From the NCBI GenBank assembly GCA_047967505.1, contig CM106538.1: a stretch of DNA of 64,000 nt; one strand, given 5' to 3'. Numbering within the stretch: position 1 is the stretch's first letter; every line of letters starts with the position of its first letter. Source of the stretch: Dipteris shenzhenensis (taxonomy: Eukaryota; Polypodiophyta; Polypodiopsida; Gleicheniales). Positions 1 to 11,104 of the stretch are shown here, piece after piece. The translations under genes were made by a program, and so were the position numbers. A model generated the notes under the pieces. That model was given only the letters and a program-made list of their open reading frames with translations, had not been told where the DNA came from and did not search any database.

Positions 1-1287
1 GAAGAGGCATGCCTAAGATACACCCCAAATGGAGTGGAGGATGAAAGGCATAGGGGGATACTTATAATTGAGCCTAGTAGCATACCCTCTTCTCCCCTTA
101 AAACTGACTATAGGAGGTTTGCATATAATAGAGGAGGTGTGGGGTACCCCACGGCACTCCCCAAATTATCTTTACAAGGTGGTGCGGCTCGTTGTAGAGC
201 AGCTTGAAGATATGCGATGGGGACTTGTCCCATTAAATGCAAAACCCCCTCGCGAAGCTTGTGTACAGGGGTATGGGGATGGCCTCTAACAAACCCATGA
301 TAAACAATTGCTAGTTGCTACATGCCATTTCACAATTTGATTGCATTAGTAGAGTGCCTCCCATGTGACAATGTTACCACTCTCAACATCCCCTCTTGAC
401 CTTAACCTATGTGCCACTTGCATTGTACCTCTCATTAGACCTCGATGGTCAAGAAGGTTGTGCACATGATTGCGCTTGTTAGGTTAAGAAGTAGATGAAA
501 AATGTGGCTCATTTCGTGCTTCTTATTGCCTTGCCACTTGAAAGCCCTCTCGAGAGTTACCTCTAACCTTCAAAATGCACTACTTTTTTTTAAAAATTAC
601 TTGTTTGCTTATTTGTAATATTTTTAAGCTCTAAGGTTCTCTCTATAATTTTTAAGTTCTTGGGTTCTCTCACATTCTCTTTTTGTATTGCTCATGAAAA
701 CTAGTTTTGGGTGTACGAATATGAGAAAAAACGAAAAGAAAGTTTATGTAATTTGACATGATAAATTTCTTGTGGAGTCCAAATTTTATGAAAAGAAATG
801 GAAAATACAATGATTTGCTAGTGTTTCACACGATACATTTTTCTCAGGAAAAGAAAGTTTATGTAATTTGACATGATAAATTTCTTGTGGAGTCCAAATT
901 TTATGAAAAGAAATGGAAAATACAATGATCTGCTAGTGTTTCACACAATACATTTTTCTCAACAAATCGCAAACTGGATCTACCACTAACACCATCTTCC
1001 ACCTCAGAATGATACACAAGTGTGCCTTTTGAAGCCAACCCACCAAATCCTCCTCACCACAAGAGAATTTGGAAGGTTGTCCTTGAGAATTTGTAGATTA
1101 TTTCAGCAAAAAAAATGTGTGTGGAGATTTTATAAAATTGAAATAATATTTTTATAGGAAATAAAAACAACTGCAAAAATGATCCATGCAAAATTCAAGC
1201 GTCTTTCGTCTTCCCTCATGCAAAAATGATCCATCCTCTTTCTCTTTTCATGCTTCTCTCGGTTCTCTCAGTTTCTTGTCTGATGCA
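1..1287. other. AT-rich spacer without a recognisable gene
   Basis: I see no coding similarity here. A short open frame at 68-289 (+) has no recognisable domain and starts at a non-ATG codon. The stretch contains the 115-bp tandem duplication listed separately, and a pyrimidine-rich run at about 1203-1285 just before the repeat that precedes the hexosaminidase segment. Confidence 0.5.
733..961. repeat. 115-bp tandem duplication
   Basis: The block at 733-847 is repeated head to tail at 848-961 with an offset of 115 bp. I can see about two substitutions (for example gattt to gatct, and acgat to acaat) and one base of length difference near the junction. The near identity implies a recent duplication. 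No coding potential is visible. Confidence 0.9.
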
Positions 1288-1415
1288 AAAAATGAAAGAA
1301 ATCGGCCCTGCAAGTGCTAAAAATGAGAGAAATCTGCCCTGTAAGTGCTAACAATGAGAGAAATCTGCCGTGTATATGTGCGAAAAATGAAAGAAATCTG
1401 CCGTGTGCGTGTGCG
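1288..1415 (+). repeat. 31-33 bp tandem repeat, four copies
   Basis: Four head-to-tail units built around AATGARAGAAATCTGCC occur at 1288-1318, 1319-1349, 1350-1382 and 1383-1415. The first two are about 31 bp and the last two 33 bp, so the later copies keep a reading frame (encoding [11 protein letters not shown]-like units). The array ends five bases before the first base that shows hexosaminidase similarity. Confidence 0.85.
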
Positions 1416-1420
1416 AACAG

Positions 1421-2376
1421 GGCACAGTGGATCGTGGGGAGCGGCATATCCAGAGATCGTCACATGCCGGGACAAGTTCTGGTGGTATCCGGGAGGTCCG
1501 ACGATGGCGGTGGAACCAGCGCCGGGGCAATTAGATCCATTGAGGGAGGAGACGTACAAAGTGGTGAAGAACGTGGTGGACGATGTAGCAAGCGCATTCC
1601 CAGAGCTCTTGTTCCACGCAGGGGGTGACGAACTGCAGGCAGATTGTTGGCTCGACAATTCCGTCATTCGTTCCTACGTTAGCAATGGCGGCACTTTGGG
1701 TCAGCTCCTGCACAAGTTCGTCTCCACCACCCTCCCCTTCATCACTGCTCACAGTAAAACCGCCATCTACTGGGAGGATTCCTTGCTCAGCTCCACCATT
1801 AACATCAGCTTCGCATCCTTGCCTCCCTCCTCAACCATCTTGGAGACCTGGCAGAACGGCCCCCTCTCCACCAAACGCCTCACCTCTTCCGGTTACCGCA
1901 CCATCGTCGCTTCCTCTGACTTCTACTACCTCGATTGTGGGCGCGGTCGTTTCCTCGGCAACGACACTTTCGTCGACCAAATGCTCGACCCATCGCCCGG
2001 TACACCGTCCTACAACTATGGTGGCAACGGTGGCTCTTGGTGCGCCCCCTACAAGTCCTGGCAACGCATCTACGACTATGACATCGCCTTCAACCTCACT
2101 GCGCAGGAGGCCAAGCTCGTACTCGGTGGCGAAGTGTCACTCTGGTCTGAGCAGGCTGATGCCACTGTCCTTGACGGGCTTCTGTGGCCCCGCGCTTCTG
2201 CCCTCGCCGAGTCTCTGTGGTCAGGCAACCTCGGTGCCGACGGGCACCTGCGATCTGCTGAAGCCCTCAACCGCCTGAATGACTGGCGTTATCGACTGGT
2301 AGCCAGAGGCATTGCTGCCGCGCCTCTGCAGCCACTCTGGTGCCTCAAGCACCCTGGGCAGTGCAACTTAGTCTAG
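1421..2376 (+). CDS. Beta-N-acetylhexosaminidase (GH20), C-terminal part only
   Basis: This open frame of about 318 codons ends with TAG at 2374-2376. It matches the catalytic domain of plant glycoside hydrolase family 20, enzymes that remove terminal GlcNAc/GalNAc from N-glycans and glycoconjugates in the vacuole or apoplast. It opens in the family's [15 protein letters not shown] segment (here [16 protein letters not shown]). It contains the catalytic Asp-Glu pair in FHAGGDEL (about 1612-1635) and later conserved stretches such as [17 protein letters not shown] and [12 protein letters not shown]. The signal peptide, the N-terminal domain and the first half of the barrel are absent. Upstream lies a tandem repeat whose last copies are in frame, the first ATG being at 1354. 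Either an intron acceptor (AACAG before 1421, codon phase 1) marks the last exon of a gene starting outside the window, or the gene is a 5'-truncated relic. No stop or frameshift interrupts the part seen. An AATAAA lies at 2489-2494. Confidence 0.8.
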
Positions 2377-2494
2377 CTATGGGTCCAATGGTGAAGCGCT
2401 GTAATGGGCACCCCAAATTAGGCTAGGACGATTTGGCCGGGACTGCAACGGGAAATATTGTGCCTAAGGTGGTTCAAACAGCTTCGCCAATAAA

Positions 2495-3190
2495 GGGCTG
2501 TAAATGGGCTTGGCTTTTGAAGGAAAAATTCAACATTCTACCTCTCAAGCTCTTCTTCCTGTTGCCCCCTCTCCAATCCACCATGCACAACTCTGGGGGC
2601 TGTGCTTTGCTCTCTCACGTTCGGGTGGCTGTGGTGATTTGTTACTGCATGGACTGCTCGGGGTGGTAGCGTAAGGGAAGCCGTTCTTTATCGTTCATGA
2701 TGAACTGTAATGTACCCTTGTAGAATCGAGACACGCCATCTCTTATTAGTTTGCAAGAAAAACTGCTCAGCCCGTGCTTGTGGAGGCCCTTGAGGCAACA
2801 TGGACCTCCATGGTGTTTCAATGAGGCGAGTCATTTTTAAGGGTGGGAATCTGAATATATTTGCGCACGAATTGCACGTGATTGCTAGTACTGTTTTTAA
2901 CCGCTTTGAATAACATTCCCTCCTTACAACATTTTAAAACATATTAGCACTACCTCCTTACTATTTTTTTGTTGAATTTGTTTTTAGATGTATTATTTTT
3001 GGTCTGGACCTTCTTTCCTAACTCTTTGATCATCTGTAGTTTTTCAAAACGTCGAAACCAAGCGTCCCTCGCAACATCACTCCAGAACCAGATGTTGAGA
3101 CAATTGCGATATGCTTACACTACATATTTCCAAGAGACAGCCTGAGCTGGGGGTATCTCTAACAGGTAATAAACAGAGGAGATCGTCTTT
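2495..3190. other. Non-coding stretch
   Basis: I find no gene similarity. The sequence becomes AT-rich after about 2880. It may hold the 3' flank of the hexosaminidase segment. Confidence 0.4.
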
Positions 3191-3194
3191 GCAG

Positions 3195-3629
3195 GTTCAA
3201 CAAAGAGAAGTTGGAGAGGTTGGTGATGATGGGAAGTTTGACAACAATCTAAAAAAGCGTAAGCAGGTGTAATTATCTCGGGATCCAAAAGATGGTGGAT
3301 GTTCAGAATTGTCAGGATTTAGGACGTCTTCTTTGGCAAAAACTCCTCCCAAGATGAATGTATATGTGGACGCTGTGGATACTGAGGACTTGTCAAGAAA
3401 GTGGAAAGTGAGGAACAGAGACAAGTATCATAGAGGGTCACAAGAGGCTATGGGGGAAAAGCTCTCCATCATAACATCCCAAAATTGCTTCAAGGTAGAC
3501 ATCATCAGAAGAGTTGTACTTGAGAAACTTGTAATGATGGTTACTGATCCTGAATATGAGAGTAGCACGAAGTGGGGTGTAATGGACAGCATGAGAATGA
3601 TACTGGTTTGTGGAATCTTACCGGTATGA
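3195..3629 (+). pseudogene. Unidentified coding-like relic
   Basis: A TTTGCAG acceptor-like site at about 3188-3194 is followed by a frame that stays open except for one stop (near 3271). It encodes a charged, Lys/Asp-rich peptide (for example KMNVYVDAVDTEDLSRKWK at about 3350-3409). I recognise no domain. Codon-like composition and the acceptor suggest a decayed exon rather than random sequence, but this is an inference. Confidence 0.2.
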
Positions 3630-3687
3630 AATCCTGTTGTGATGCTACATTGTGTGGTTGAAGGAACTAAAAAAAGACTGATGTCCA

Positions 3688-3994
3688 AGAGGGTTTGCAT
3701 TCCCCTGAGGAAAAATCTTTGCTCCAGGTGGCATTTGCAAATGACAAATGCTTCTGTTGTGCAGTTCAGATCTCAAACAATGGCACCTCGAGTCTATGCA
3801 TGCATATATTGTGGTTCAAGGAGCTTGAAAAAAGAAACTGACTTGAGTGGGCTCCAAGCCTGTGTCCTTGTAACAATGTGTCAATGTGCTGTGTACTGTT
3901 GTTGCAGAGGTTCGGGAGGGTTTGCATCCCCCTAAGAAAAGATCTTGGCATTTGCAAATGACAACGCTTCCGTGGTGCGGTTCAGATCTTAAAT
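3688..3994. repeat. Direct repeat of about 80-90 bp, spaced 226 bp
   Basis: The segment at about 3688-3778 (GAGGGTTTGCATTCCCCTGA ... GTTCAGATCTCAAA) recurs in diverged form at about 3914-3994 (GAGGGTTTGCATCCCCCTAA ... GTTCAGATCTTAAA). Both share GGCATTTGCAAATGACAA. No gene function is recognised. Confidence 0.7.
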
Positions 3995-4437
3995 CTTCTG
4001 ACGATGGTGTCCTGATTTGCAAACTGTTTGAGTGGCAAAGTTGAATTGCTTTAGAGGCACCCCAAGCTGTATTGTTATGGGAGATGCTGATACGATGATA
4101 CACGCCTTAAAAACCGTTGCCATCCCTATTAAGACGCTTATGGCTAAAATATATAGATAACTTGTTGGATCTGCAAAAGGATGCTCCCTAACTAGATGAT
4201 GTCTAAAATGTCCGGCACGTTCGCAGAGGGTATGAACCAGCAAATTCATTTCTTCGTTACCGAGAACTATGAACAGATGCATATTCTGCAGCAGAAATCA
4301 AAATTCTAAGCCAGGCAGCGGTATTAGCATTGTTAGTACGGGCAATGGTAAAATAACAATACTTTTGCAGGTCAGAAGCCACAGTGTGGTTGGAATTCAC
4401 ATCAGAATAGGGATAACTCTGGGTGTTATGGGACTAG

Positions 4438-4683
4438 TTGATGGTCTTCAAATCAATCCAAGAATCGGCAGCGAAATTTGCTCATGCAGTCAGAAAACAG
4501 ATGTGCAATAGTAAGGTATTGTTGAAGCAGAAACTGTGCGGATTGACGATGGAGTCCACTGAAACAATGGCAACTTTCCTGAGCAGGCTGAAGTCCGCCT
4601 TGCAGCAGCTTGCTGCAGTTGGGGCGCCAATTAAAGATGATGATGCACAGGAATTGCTGGTGAGTGCCTCTTCAGAAGCGTAG
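4438..4683 (+). pseudogene. Possible Ty1/copia gag (UBN2-like) fragment
   Basis: The frame encodes a peptide with the spacing typical of plant copia gag proteins: LKQKLCGLTMESTETMATF, then LSRLKSALQQLAAVGAPIKD, then DDAQELLVSAS. In intact elements the equivalent stretch reads as short helices with L-x2-L-x5-M, followed by G-x-I-x-D-x-D and LL-x-SLP. No zinc knuckle, protease or RT is seen nearby, so this is at best a short relic. Helical host protein remains a possibility. Confidence 0.35.
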
Positions 4684-5810
4684 CAAGTGAATGATGATAA
4701 GTTGAAGGGAACTTTTTGAAAAAGAGAATTTGAAGGCCCATGCAGTGGAACATGCAGGGTATGTTGAAATAAGTGATGAAGAGCTATTCGGAGCCAAAGA
4801 ACAGAGCAAGCAGATAGAACATGCATTTTCAGCTGGAGACACTCTGTTTGAGCAGTCATCTGCAACTGAAGAAAGCGAGTTTTATAGACCGTGATACATC
4901 TGATCTTGACTTCAATCATCAATGATCGTGCAGTGTTATTCTAAACTTATTGTTCCATTAGTCATAGCACTACCTTTACATATGTGCTATCAAACAAAGT
5001 TTCAATTGTAGTTCGAGTCTTCTTGTAAGATTTTCAAGTGTTGTACCGCATTGTCGTGGTTTATGTCTACAAGAATCACTGAGGTTAGGTTTTGAATGAA
5101 TTTGCCTTGTGTAGCTGGTCGAATTGAAAGGATCTTATGTGGTGGTGTATTTGGCCATGCGTGGGTGCTTTGTCTTGTTATGTGATCTCCTTGCTCAGTT
5201 TGAAGGAGAGGAGAGGGGGCAGGGGGGCGGATTGATAAGGATTATCAGACCTCCAAGGGCTATTGTAGAGGTTTTTATAGTTACTGGAGGCCAATGGTAG
5301 GCCATGCATATGACTGAGTGGCTGTTGCCCATGCATACTTTAAAGGTCTCCACACTTTCTCAACTAATGGGCACCTCGATTATTTTGGGGCTGTGTAGGA
5401 TACTGGAGAAAAGGTGGTGTTGATATATAGATGGATTTTGTTTCCTATAGCCAACACTCTTGCAATGGAGATTATGCCCAGGAATCACACAATGCCTGAA
5501 AACAAATCAATCCGTCTCTTGTGCACACAATCAATTACCGAAATATAAACTAAAGCATGCTTATAAAGTAAAACAGCCAAAACTTGTAGAATAGATTGCA
5601 CAAGATAGGCAAACCCTGATACAAAACATAGTGCACAACTAACACCATCCAATGGCTTATGTGCTGCCTAGATGTTGACTGTTGGCATTCCCATAGGTTG
5701 CCTTCTACCTCCACTGAGCACTTGTAACAGGCAAGGGGCTTGGAATAGTCTCTCACTAACTGCGCCCGTCCGAACTACTAAGTTCCGAAGTGTGGAATGG
5801 TGTTTGTAAG
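4684..5810. other. Non-coding stretch
   Basis: No convincing gene. Weak gag-like composition may continue to about 4890 after the stop at 4681. The rest shows no recognisable protein, RNA gene or terminal repeat. Confidence 0.4.
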
Positions 5811-5842
5811 GGGGGGGGGGGGAGAGAGAGAGAGAGAGAGGA
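5811..5842. repeat. G-run and (GA)n microsatellite
   Basis: A run of about 12 G is followed directly by roughly ten GA units, giving a purine-only tract on the plus strand. Confidence 0.9.
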
Positions 5843-6110
5843 AGAAAGAAATTCTATTATGTCCACGGGAGAGACAGTAAAACCATTTAGTACATCTGCC
5901 TAGGGAGGGCACATGGCAGCTCACATGCAGTGCGAAAAGCCAGTTTTTTGTTGAGTGCTCGTGGTATACTGCCCACTTTTCCTAGCAGCCTTGACCTTAG
6001 CTAATTCCATTCCCTTATTTTTTAATTGAGCTCATGTGGGTCCCTTTCAGCTTGTAAGATTGTTGGAGTAGCTTGATCTGAAAAATCTCGTGAGTTAAGC
6101 ATAATGATGG

Positions 6111-6172
6111 CATGTCCTCTAGAGTGCAAGATACTAGTTGCAACATGTCCTCTAGAGTGCAAGATACTAGTT
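6111..6172. repeat. 33-bp tandem repeat, two copies
   Basis: CATGTCCTCTAGAGTGCAAG and the following ATACTAGTT occur at 6111-6140 and again from 6144, with a 33-bp period. Confidence 0.85.
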
Positions 6173-7078
6173 CCTTTGGCATCTTCATCATCGTCAACCC
6201 ATTCGAGGCATGACTTCTGTGACATGTGCTAGAGCCTCACTGAAAGAGGCCTCGTTGTTTTCAAGGAGCCCCGGTATTCTAGTCTTTAGTGCATTGTCAC
6301 ATCTAGCTTCATGTTCTTTAATCTCTTCCTGAATATCAGTTTTACTTGCCTTTGTATGAACCTTCACAATCACATCTTCCTTAATTGTTTGTACTCAAGT
6401 GTGAAAAAGGTCTTTAACTATAGAGACTATTTGAGGGGTAGGGGAGAAGCTGTGCAGGCTTCTCCTCCACTACTTAAGCTATTACTGCCTGCTTGCCAGG
6501 ACCTTTAAGGACCTGCAGTTTAGCTGTCACAGCTGCCAATGGCATCTCTAACTCTCTAACCTCTTGCTTGCTCATGTGTAATAATGATGGGTCGTTTTAG
6601 ACATCCATGGGAGAATGTTTGTGCATATGGAGAGGGTGTCATGGCTGCAACTGTAGAATATTGGCTGAGTAGCTGGAGTTGAGAGGGTTTTCGAAGAAAG
6701 GCTAGGCCATTCTATGTGGGCCCTACCCTAAAACACCCCAAGCTGAAAACTAACCCTTGGGCTGGGCTATCCCAGCTCGGGGTTAGAGAAAGAACTACTT
6801 GTAGTGCTGGAGAACACGAATGGATCTTGGAAAGAGACTTTGAACTGCCCCACAACCTGCTGCTGTCTATCCCGCAACCCGGTGAATGGAGGTTTGCTGC
6901 TGGAGGCGATCCTATTGTTATCTTTCTTGGGACACTACTAGCAACAGTTTGTTGTTAGATGCGACCATGTTGAAGAGGCTTGCTGCTGGGGGTGCGACCT
7001 TGTTGGCGGTGCTCTTGTTCCTGCTGTGTGAAGTGGTGCAACGCTAATGGCTGCTCTCTTCGTTTGTCGTGTTGAAGA

Positions 7079-7120
<42 letters not shown>

Positions 7121-8196
7121 ACGTCTTGGGGAAGCCTCACAGGCCTACGGGACAAAGTACAACAACTGGAAAGAAACTCATACAAGCTGCGAAGGGCTGA
7201 AGCAAAGGGTGTGCTAGGGCTCTTGGTGCTATGTTAAGCTAAGCTATAAAGCTCAAAACCACAAGTACAAAAAGACTGGAGCTGATAAACTGAGAGGTTG
7301 AGACTCAGTAGCCAAAACCCAGTATTGTGGTGGCTCTTCGGTGGGCTACAAAGATATCCCAGATCTGTGTCTATTGGATTGTCTCTTGTTGTGGTGCAGG
7401 GTGTGGTCTCCTCGATATCTGTATCCAAAGAGCTATATCAAGAGTGACATCTTGTCTTGGGCGGTCTCCTCTAAGGAGGGTGAAGATGGGTCGGACCTTG
7501 ATTGTGCGTTCTCTGGTCACTCTCCGTGTCGTGCGTGGGCTCTGCTCCCATCGCTCGGCAGCATTGTGTCGTCTCATTGCGATGATCCATGTTGCTCGGA
7601 GTAGACTCAAATGCATAGAAATCCGTGACCAAATGCATAGAAATCCGTGACATGTCGCTGTGATTGGTCTGCCTCAGCGTCCTGTGGTGGTGCCAGTGCT
7701 AGCTACTGTGTGATCTGTCGTAGTAGTGTCTCTCTTCATCGTCGCATAGAGCCCAATGCAGACCTGATCATTGAAGTGGATTAGATGGGAGAGTGGACCA
7801 AAGCCATGCCCTTCCTAAAAGAGGAGTGATAGCGTCGCCAGATCTCATAGTAGGTTAGGCAGACACACAAGAGACGCTCCTCTGTCTCGACTGGAGAGAG
7901 AGAGAGAGAGAGAGAGAGGTATTAATGTCCACTAAAGACCAACAAGTTTATAGGACTAACCTTTGTCTTGGTCATTGAGTCATATGTGATCCAATGGCCC
8001 TTGTGAGCTACATGTATCTAGAGACATGCGGCATCCACGTTGGCGGTGGCCTACACAAGGATCATCGAATAAACTTGCACATGGTGACGGCCTATGCAAG
8101 AACCGTTAGATCTCATCTAGATATGACGGTTGGGAATGGTGTGATTCACATGCCATTGGACTGAAATATCATCCAATGATGGAGAAACGGTGCTGC
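6173..8196. other. Spacer with GA microsatellites and a 22-bp repeat
   Basis: No gene is recognised. The stretch holds (GA)n tracts at 7082-7117 and 7893-7918. It also has a 22-bp tandem repeat at 7608-7651 (CAAATGCATAGAAATCCGTG plus AC, twice). The composition resembles retroelement leader or LTR-flanking DNA, but I see no primer-binding site or coding domain. Confidence 0.4.
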
Positions 8197-9080
8197 TGTT
8201 GGAAGTCAGCATCTCTTGATGTCACATCGATCTGAGTGAGGGCCTTGCTTGTGTGCCTGCCCCGTGAGCGATTAGGGTAGGATGGGTGAGGGCCTATGTT
8301 GTGGGTGTGCCCAACCCCTGTGAGGGTAGGTAGAGTAGGGCAGATCTGATGGCTTGCCACCTTGGGAGCCCATGATGACACGTTGTCTATGGTGCCATGC
8401 AGACAAGCTATGGGCTGGCCAAGAGCAGCTCAGCTCCTATGTTGCGTGGCAGCTCCCTTCGAAGCGCCTATATATGTCGTTGTGGCGGGCCTATGATTTG
8501 CAGGTGTACAGCCCCCCCGGGAAGCCCATTTGTAGGCAGAGGTGGGCCGACCTGCTGTTTGGTCACCTAGGCCTGGTGGTCGGGCTGTGTAGGGCAGGGA
8601 GCAGCCCCTATAGACTGCTTGGAAGCCCCTTGTAGGGGTGCAGGGTGAGGCAGGCCAGCTGGCTGGCAGCCCTCACAGAGGGCAATAGGGATCCCACCTT
8701 ATAGGTCTGTGTGTGGCAGCCCCTTGGGCAGGGCCCACCTACTGTAGGGGTCAGCCTACAGACCAGCATGCTGGTAGGGGTCGTGGCTGCCTATATATAG
8801 GCCCCCCTCCCACACCTGAGGCAGGCCAGTTGGCTGGTAGCCATCACATAGGGCAGGAGGGGAGCCCCCCTTATAGGGCTGTGTGTGGCAGCCCCTTGGG
8901 CAGGTATGGGGTCAGCCCACAGACCAGCATGCTGGTGGGGGGGTGGATGCCTATATATAGGCTGCGTCTCACACTTGTTTGTATCTCGGTTTGGAGCATT
9001 GGTGCCTATCTATAGCATAGGTTTTCCCCACCGTTCTTGGGGGTTTTGTCCTCAGATCCTTTGCAGTCTCTTGTGATTTC
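8197..9080 (+). mobile_element. Truncated LTR, related to the LTR at 18783
   Basis: It begins TGTTGGAAGTCAGCATCTCT, matching the LTR at 18783 (TGTTAGAGGTCAATATCTCT). Both continue with a GTGAGGGCCTTGC-type segment and a TGTGGGTGTGCCC-type segment. Further in come GC-rich GGCAGCCCC motifs and TATATATAGG boxes at about 8791 and 8951, which could be LTR promoter elements. Similarity fades after about 9080 and no primer-binding site follows, so this is probably a solo or truncated LTR. The exact 3' end is uncertain. Confidence 0.55.
8646..8966 (+). repeat. 171-bp tandem duplication inside the LTR
   Basis: The unit at 8646-8816 (TGAGGCAGGCCAGCTGGCTG ...) is repeated from 8817 with an offset of 171 bp. 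Each copy contains CCAGCATGCTGGT and a CCTATATATAGGC box, so the putative LTR promoter is doubled. The second copy is slightly shorter. Confidence 0.8.
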
Positions 9081-9099
9081 TTCTTGAAGAAAAGGGGTA

Positions 9100-9210
9100 G
9101 GGGACAGATTGGAGAAAGAGGGGATTGATGAGAGGAAGGGAGAGAAGGAAGGAGAAGGGGTCAGAGAGAGAGAGAGAGTAGGCTGCAAGCAGGAGGAAGG
9201 AGGAGGGAGG

Positions 9211-9256
<46 letters not shown>

Positions 9257-9485
9257 GCTGCAAGTAGGAGGAAGGAGGAGGGAGAGTAGATAGATTAGAT
9301 GTCACATCAAAAGGTATTTCAAGAGTGGTGGATGGGGACTGATATAGTCCCTCCACAATTCCCACCTAAAGGTCCACTAAAATAGCCCTTCCCCCCCGGG
9401 GCTTTGTTACAGCCATCCCTTCCCATATGATTTTTCCCTCAAAATTACATGTACTGGCTGCTACGCAATGGTGCTGGGACGTCAA
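9100..9485 (-). mobile_element. Retroelement 3'-end/LTR-like segment with CT tract
   Basis: Read on the minus strand, this contains GTAATTTTGAGGGAAAAATC, GGGATGGCTGTAACAAAG, TTTTGATGTGACATCTAATC and then GCAGCC followed by a long (CT)n tract (9213-9252 on the plus strand). The same order occurs on the plus strand at 16828-17150. It lies just downstream of a chromodomain-type integrase end (9594-9940, minus), so it may be that element's 3' untranslated region and LTR. Boundaries are not certain. Confidence 0.45.
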
Positions 9486-9593
9486 GGTGAGCCTAGTAAA
9501 AGATGGGGGTACTCCTGGACAATACTCTGTGGCTGCCATGACTGTTCATCCTCTAGAAGCCCTTTCCCTCTGATGAGGTACTAAATGTATACC

Positions 9594-9940
9594 CTTTAAA
9601 AAAATAATAATAATAATAATAATCTAATGTATACCCTATTGCGGAATACTCGATCTCTGAAACCCACAATGCATTCAGGAATATAGAGAATGTGACCTTC
9701 CTCATCCATGGGTGGCAACTCAGGTGGGACATGCACATGCTGTCCCACATGTGGTTTCAGCAAGGATACATGGAAAACATCATGGATCTTGGAGGTACTA
9801 GGTAGTTCCAATCGATACGCTACCACTCCAACCTTGCGGATGATCTTGTAAGGTCTGTAATACCTATGAGCAAGCTTGGTATTGGTATTACCTTTAGTGA
9901 GGCATAACGGTTCTTATGGAAATGCAAGTGCACATAATCC
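9594..9940 (-). pseudogene. Gypsy integrase C-terminus with chromodomain start
   Basis: Minus-strand frame with KLAHRYYRPYKIIRKVGVVA, then YRLELPSTSKIHDVFHVSLL and KPHVG. This is the typical region following the integrase core of Ty3/gypsy elements. It runs into a PECIVGFRDRVFRNR stretch resembling the first strand of a chromodomain (the 'PE-x-ILD-R' part). The frame is cut by a (TAA)n microsatellite at about 9600-9623. Intact integrases of this clade insert DNA and use the chromodomain for target choice; this copy is too broken to act. Confidence 0.8.
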
Positions 9941-10628
9941 CCGTCTTTGAAAGACAAATATCTCCGAGGTAGTCAAAAAGCCGAGCAGCTTGAAGCGAGC
10001 CAATCAAAAAGGCGAGCCACCAAAAGCGAGCCAAGACCAAGTTGCCTTGGCTAATAGTGAACTATTGAACTAGTTAAGTCCTCCATCATTGAGGACCAAT
10101 GCATCCTTTGTTTAAAGATATTTTCTTTGGTCCCTTAATCGAATTGAGAAAGGAAGACATCAATTTTGTTTATGTTTATCTTGTGTGCTACCTATGGCTA
10201 TGGCATCAGCTACCTTGGATTGATCCTAGTTGGTTGAGGCATTTTCAAGTTTCCTGCTTCTCTCTACTCCTTGCACTAGTAACTTCTTAATTTGGAGAAT
10301 GCTCTTTGCAATAGTAACTTCAAGTTTCCCGCTTCTCTCTACTCCTTGCACTAGTAACTTCTCAGTTGGGAGCATGTTCTTTGCACGCTTTTGGACCACG
10401 TGTTAACACAGTCCAAAAGCATGCAAAGAGCATGCTTTTGGAGAATAAAATAGTTCACAGTGTATGATTTGGGGATTTGAAGTGCAAAATTTTAATACAA
10501 GGTTTTTAAAAATGCATAATTACGGGGGTGTAGCATTTTGTGACCCCTAAAAAGTAAAATAGGATTTTTTCTTACTTTAGTTTATAAGATTTGGAGGTTT
10601 TTTGAAGTTTATATTTAGAGATAAAAGT

Positions 10629-10935
10629 GTGTGTGTGTGTGTGTGTGTCTGTACACTTGAAAGCTATAAGTGTTCAAAGTTTCCTTGCACAAGATGGTCA
10701 CATATAGCGACTACATTTATTCACATGTGAGCACATATAAGTTTTCAAAGTTATAAGTGTGTGTGTGTGTGTGTATTTGAAAGCTATAAATGTTCAAAGT
10801 TTCCTTGCACAAGATGGTCACATATAGCGACTACATTCATTTACATGTGACCACATTCATTCACATATAGCGACTAAATTCATTCACATGTCACCACATT
10901 CATTCACATATAGCGACTACATTCATTCACATGTG
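10629..10935. repeat. Tandem repeat of about 120 bp with (TG)n and CATTCACAT units
   Basis: A (GT)n tract (10628-10647 and 10757-10772) followed by GAAAGCTATAARTGTTCAAA, GTTTCCTTGCACAAGATGGT and CACATATAGCGACTACATT occurs twice, about 120-130 bp apart. After 10840 the array decays into shorter ATTCATTCACATRTSRCNAC-type repeats. Confidence 0.75.
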
Positions 10936-11104
10936 ACCACATATAACAAATATCAATCACATCTAGATAGAATAATGTGTATCCTCACTCTACATGGCAG
11001 ATGATCTATAATTTACATTTATCCTCCGTTATACTTCTCCATTTGACTTGCCATGTCAATGATGATGTAGTTTTGGGCAATGTTTTTTCTTAAATCAGGC
11101 CACA

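Noticed and set aside
68-289. 73-codon plus-strand frame as a gene
   Set aside because: Non-ATG start, short, and no recognisable family or neighbouring exon.
3197-3700. Minus-strand frames opposite the unidentified relic
   Set aside because: They lack domain similarity and overlap the better-supported plus-strand frame.
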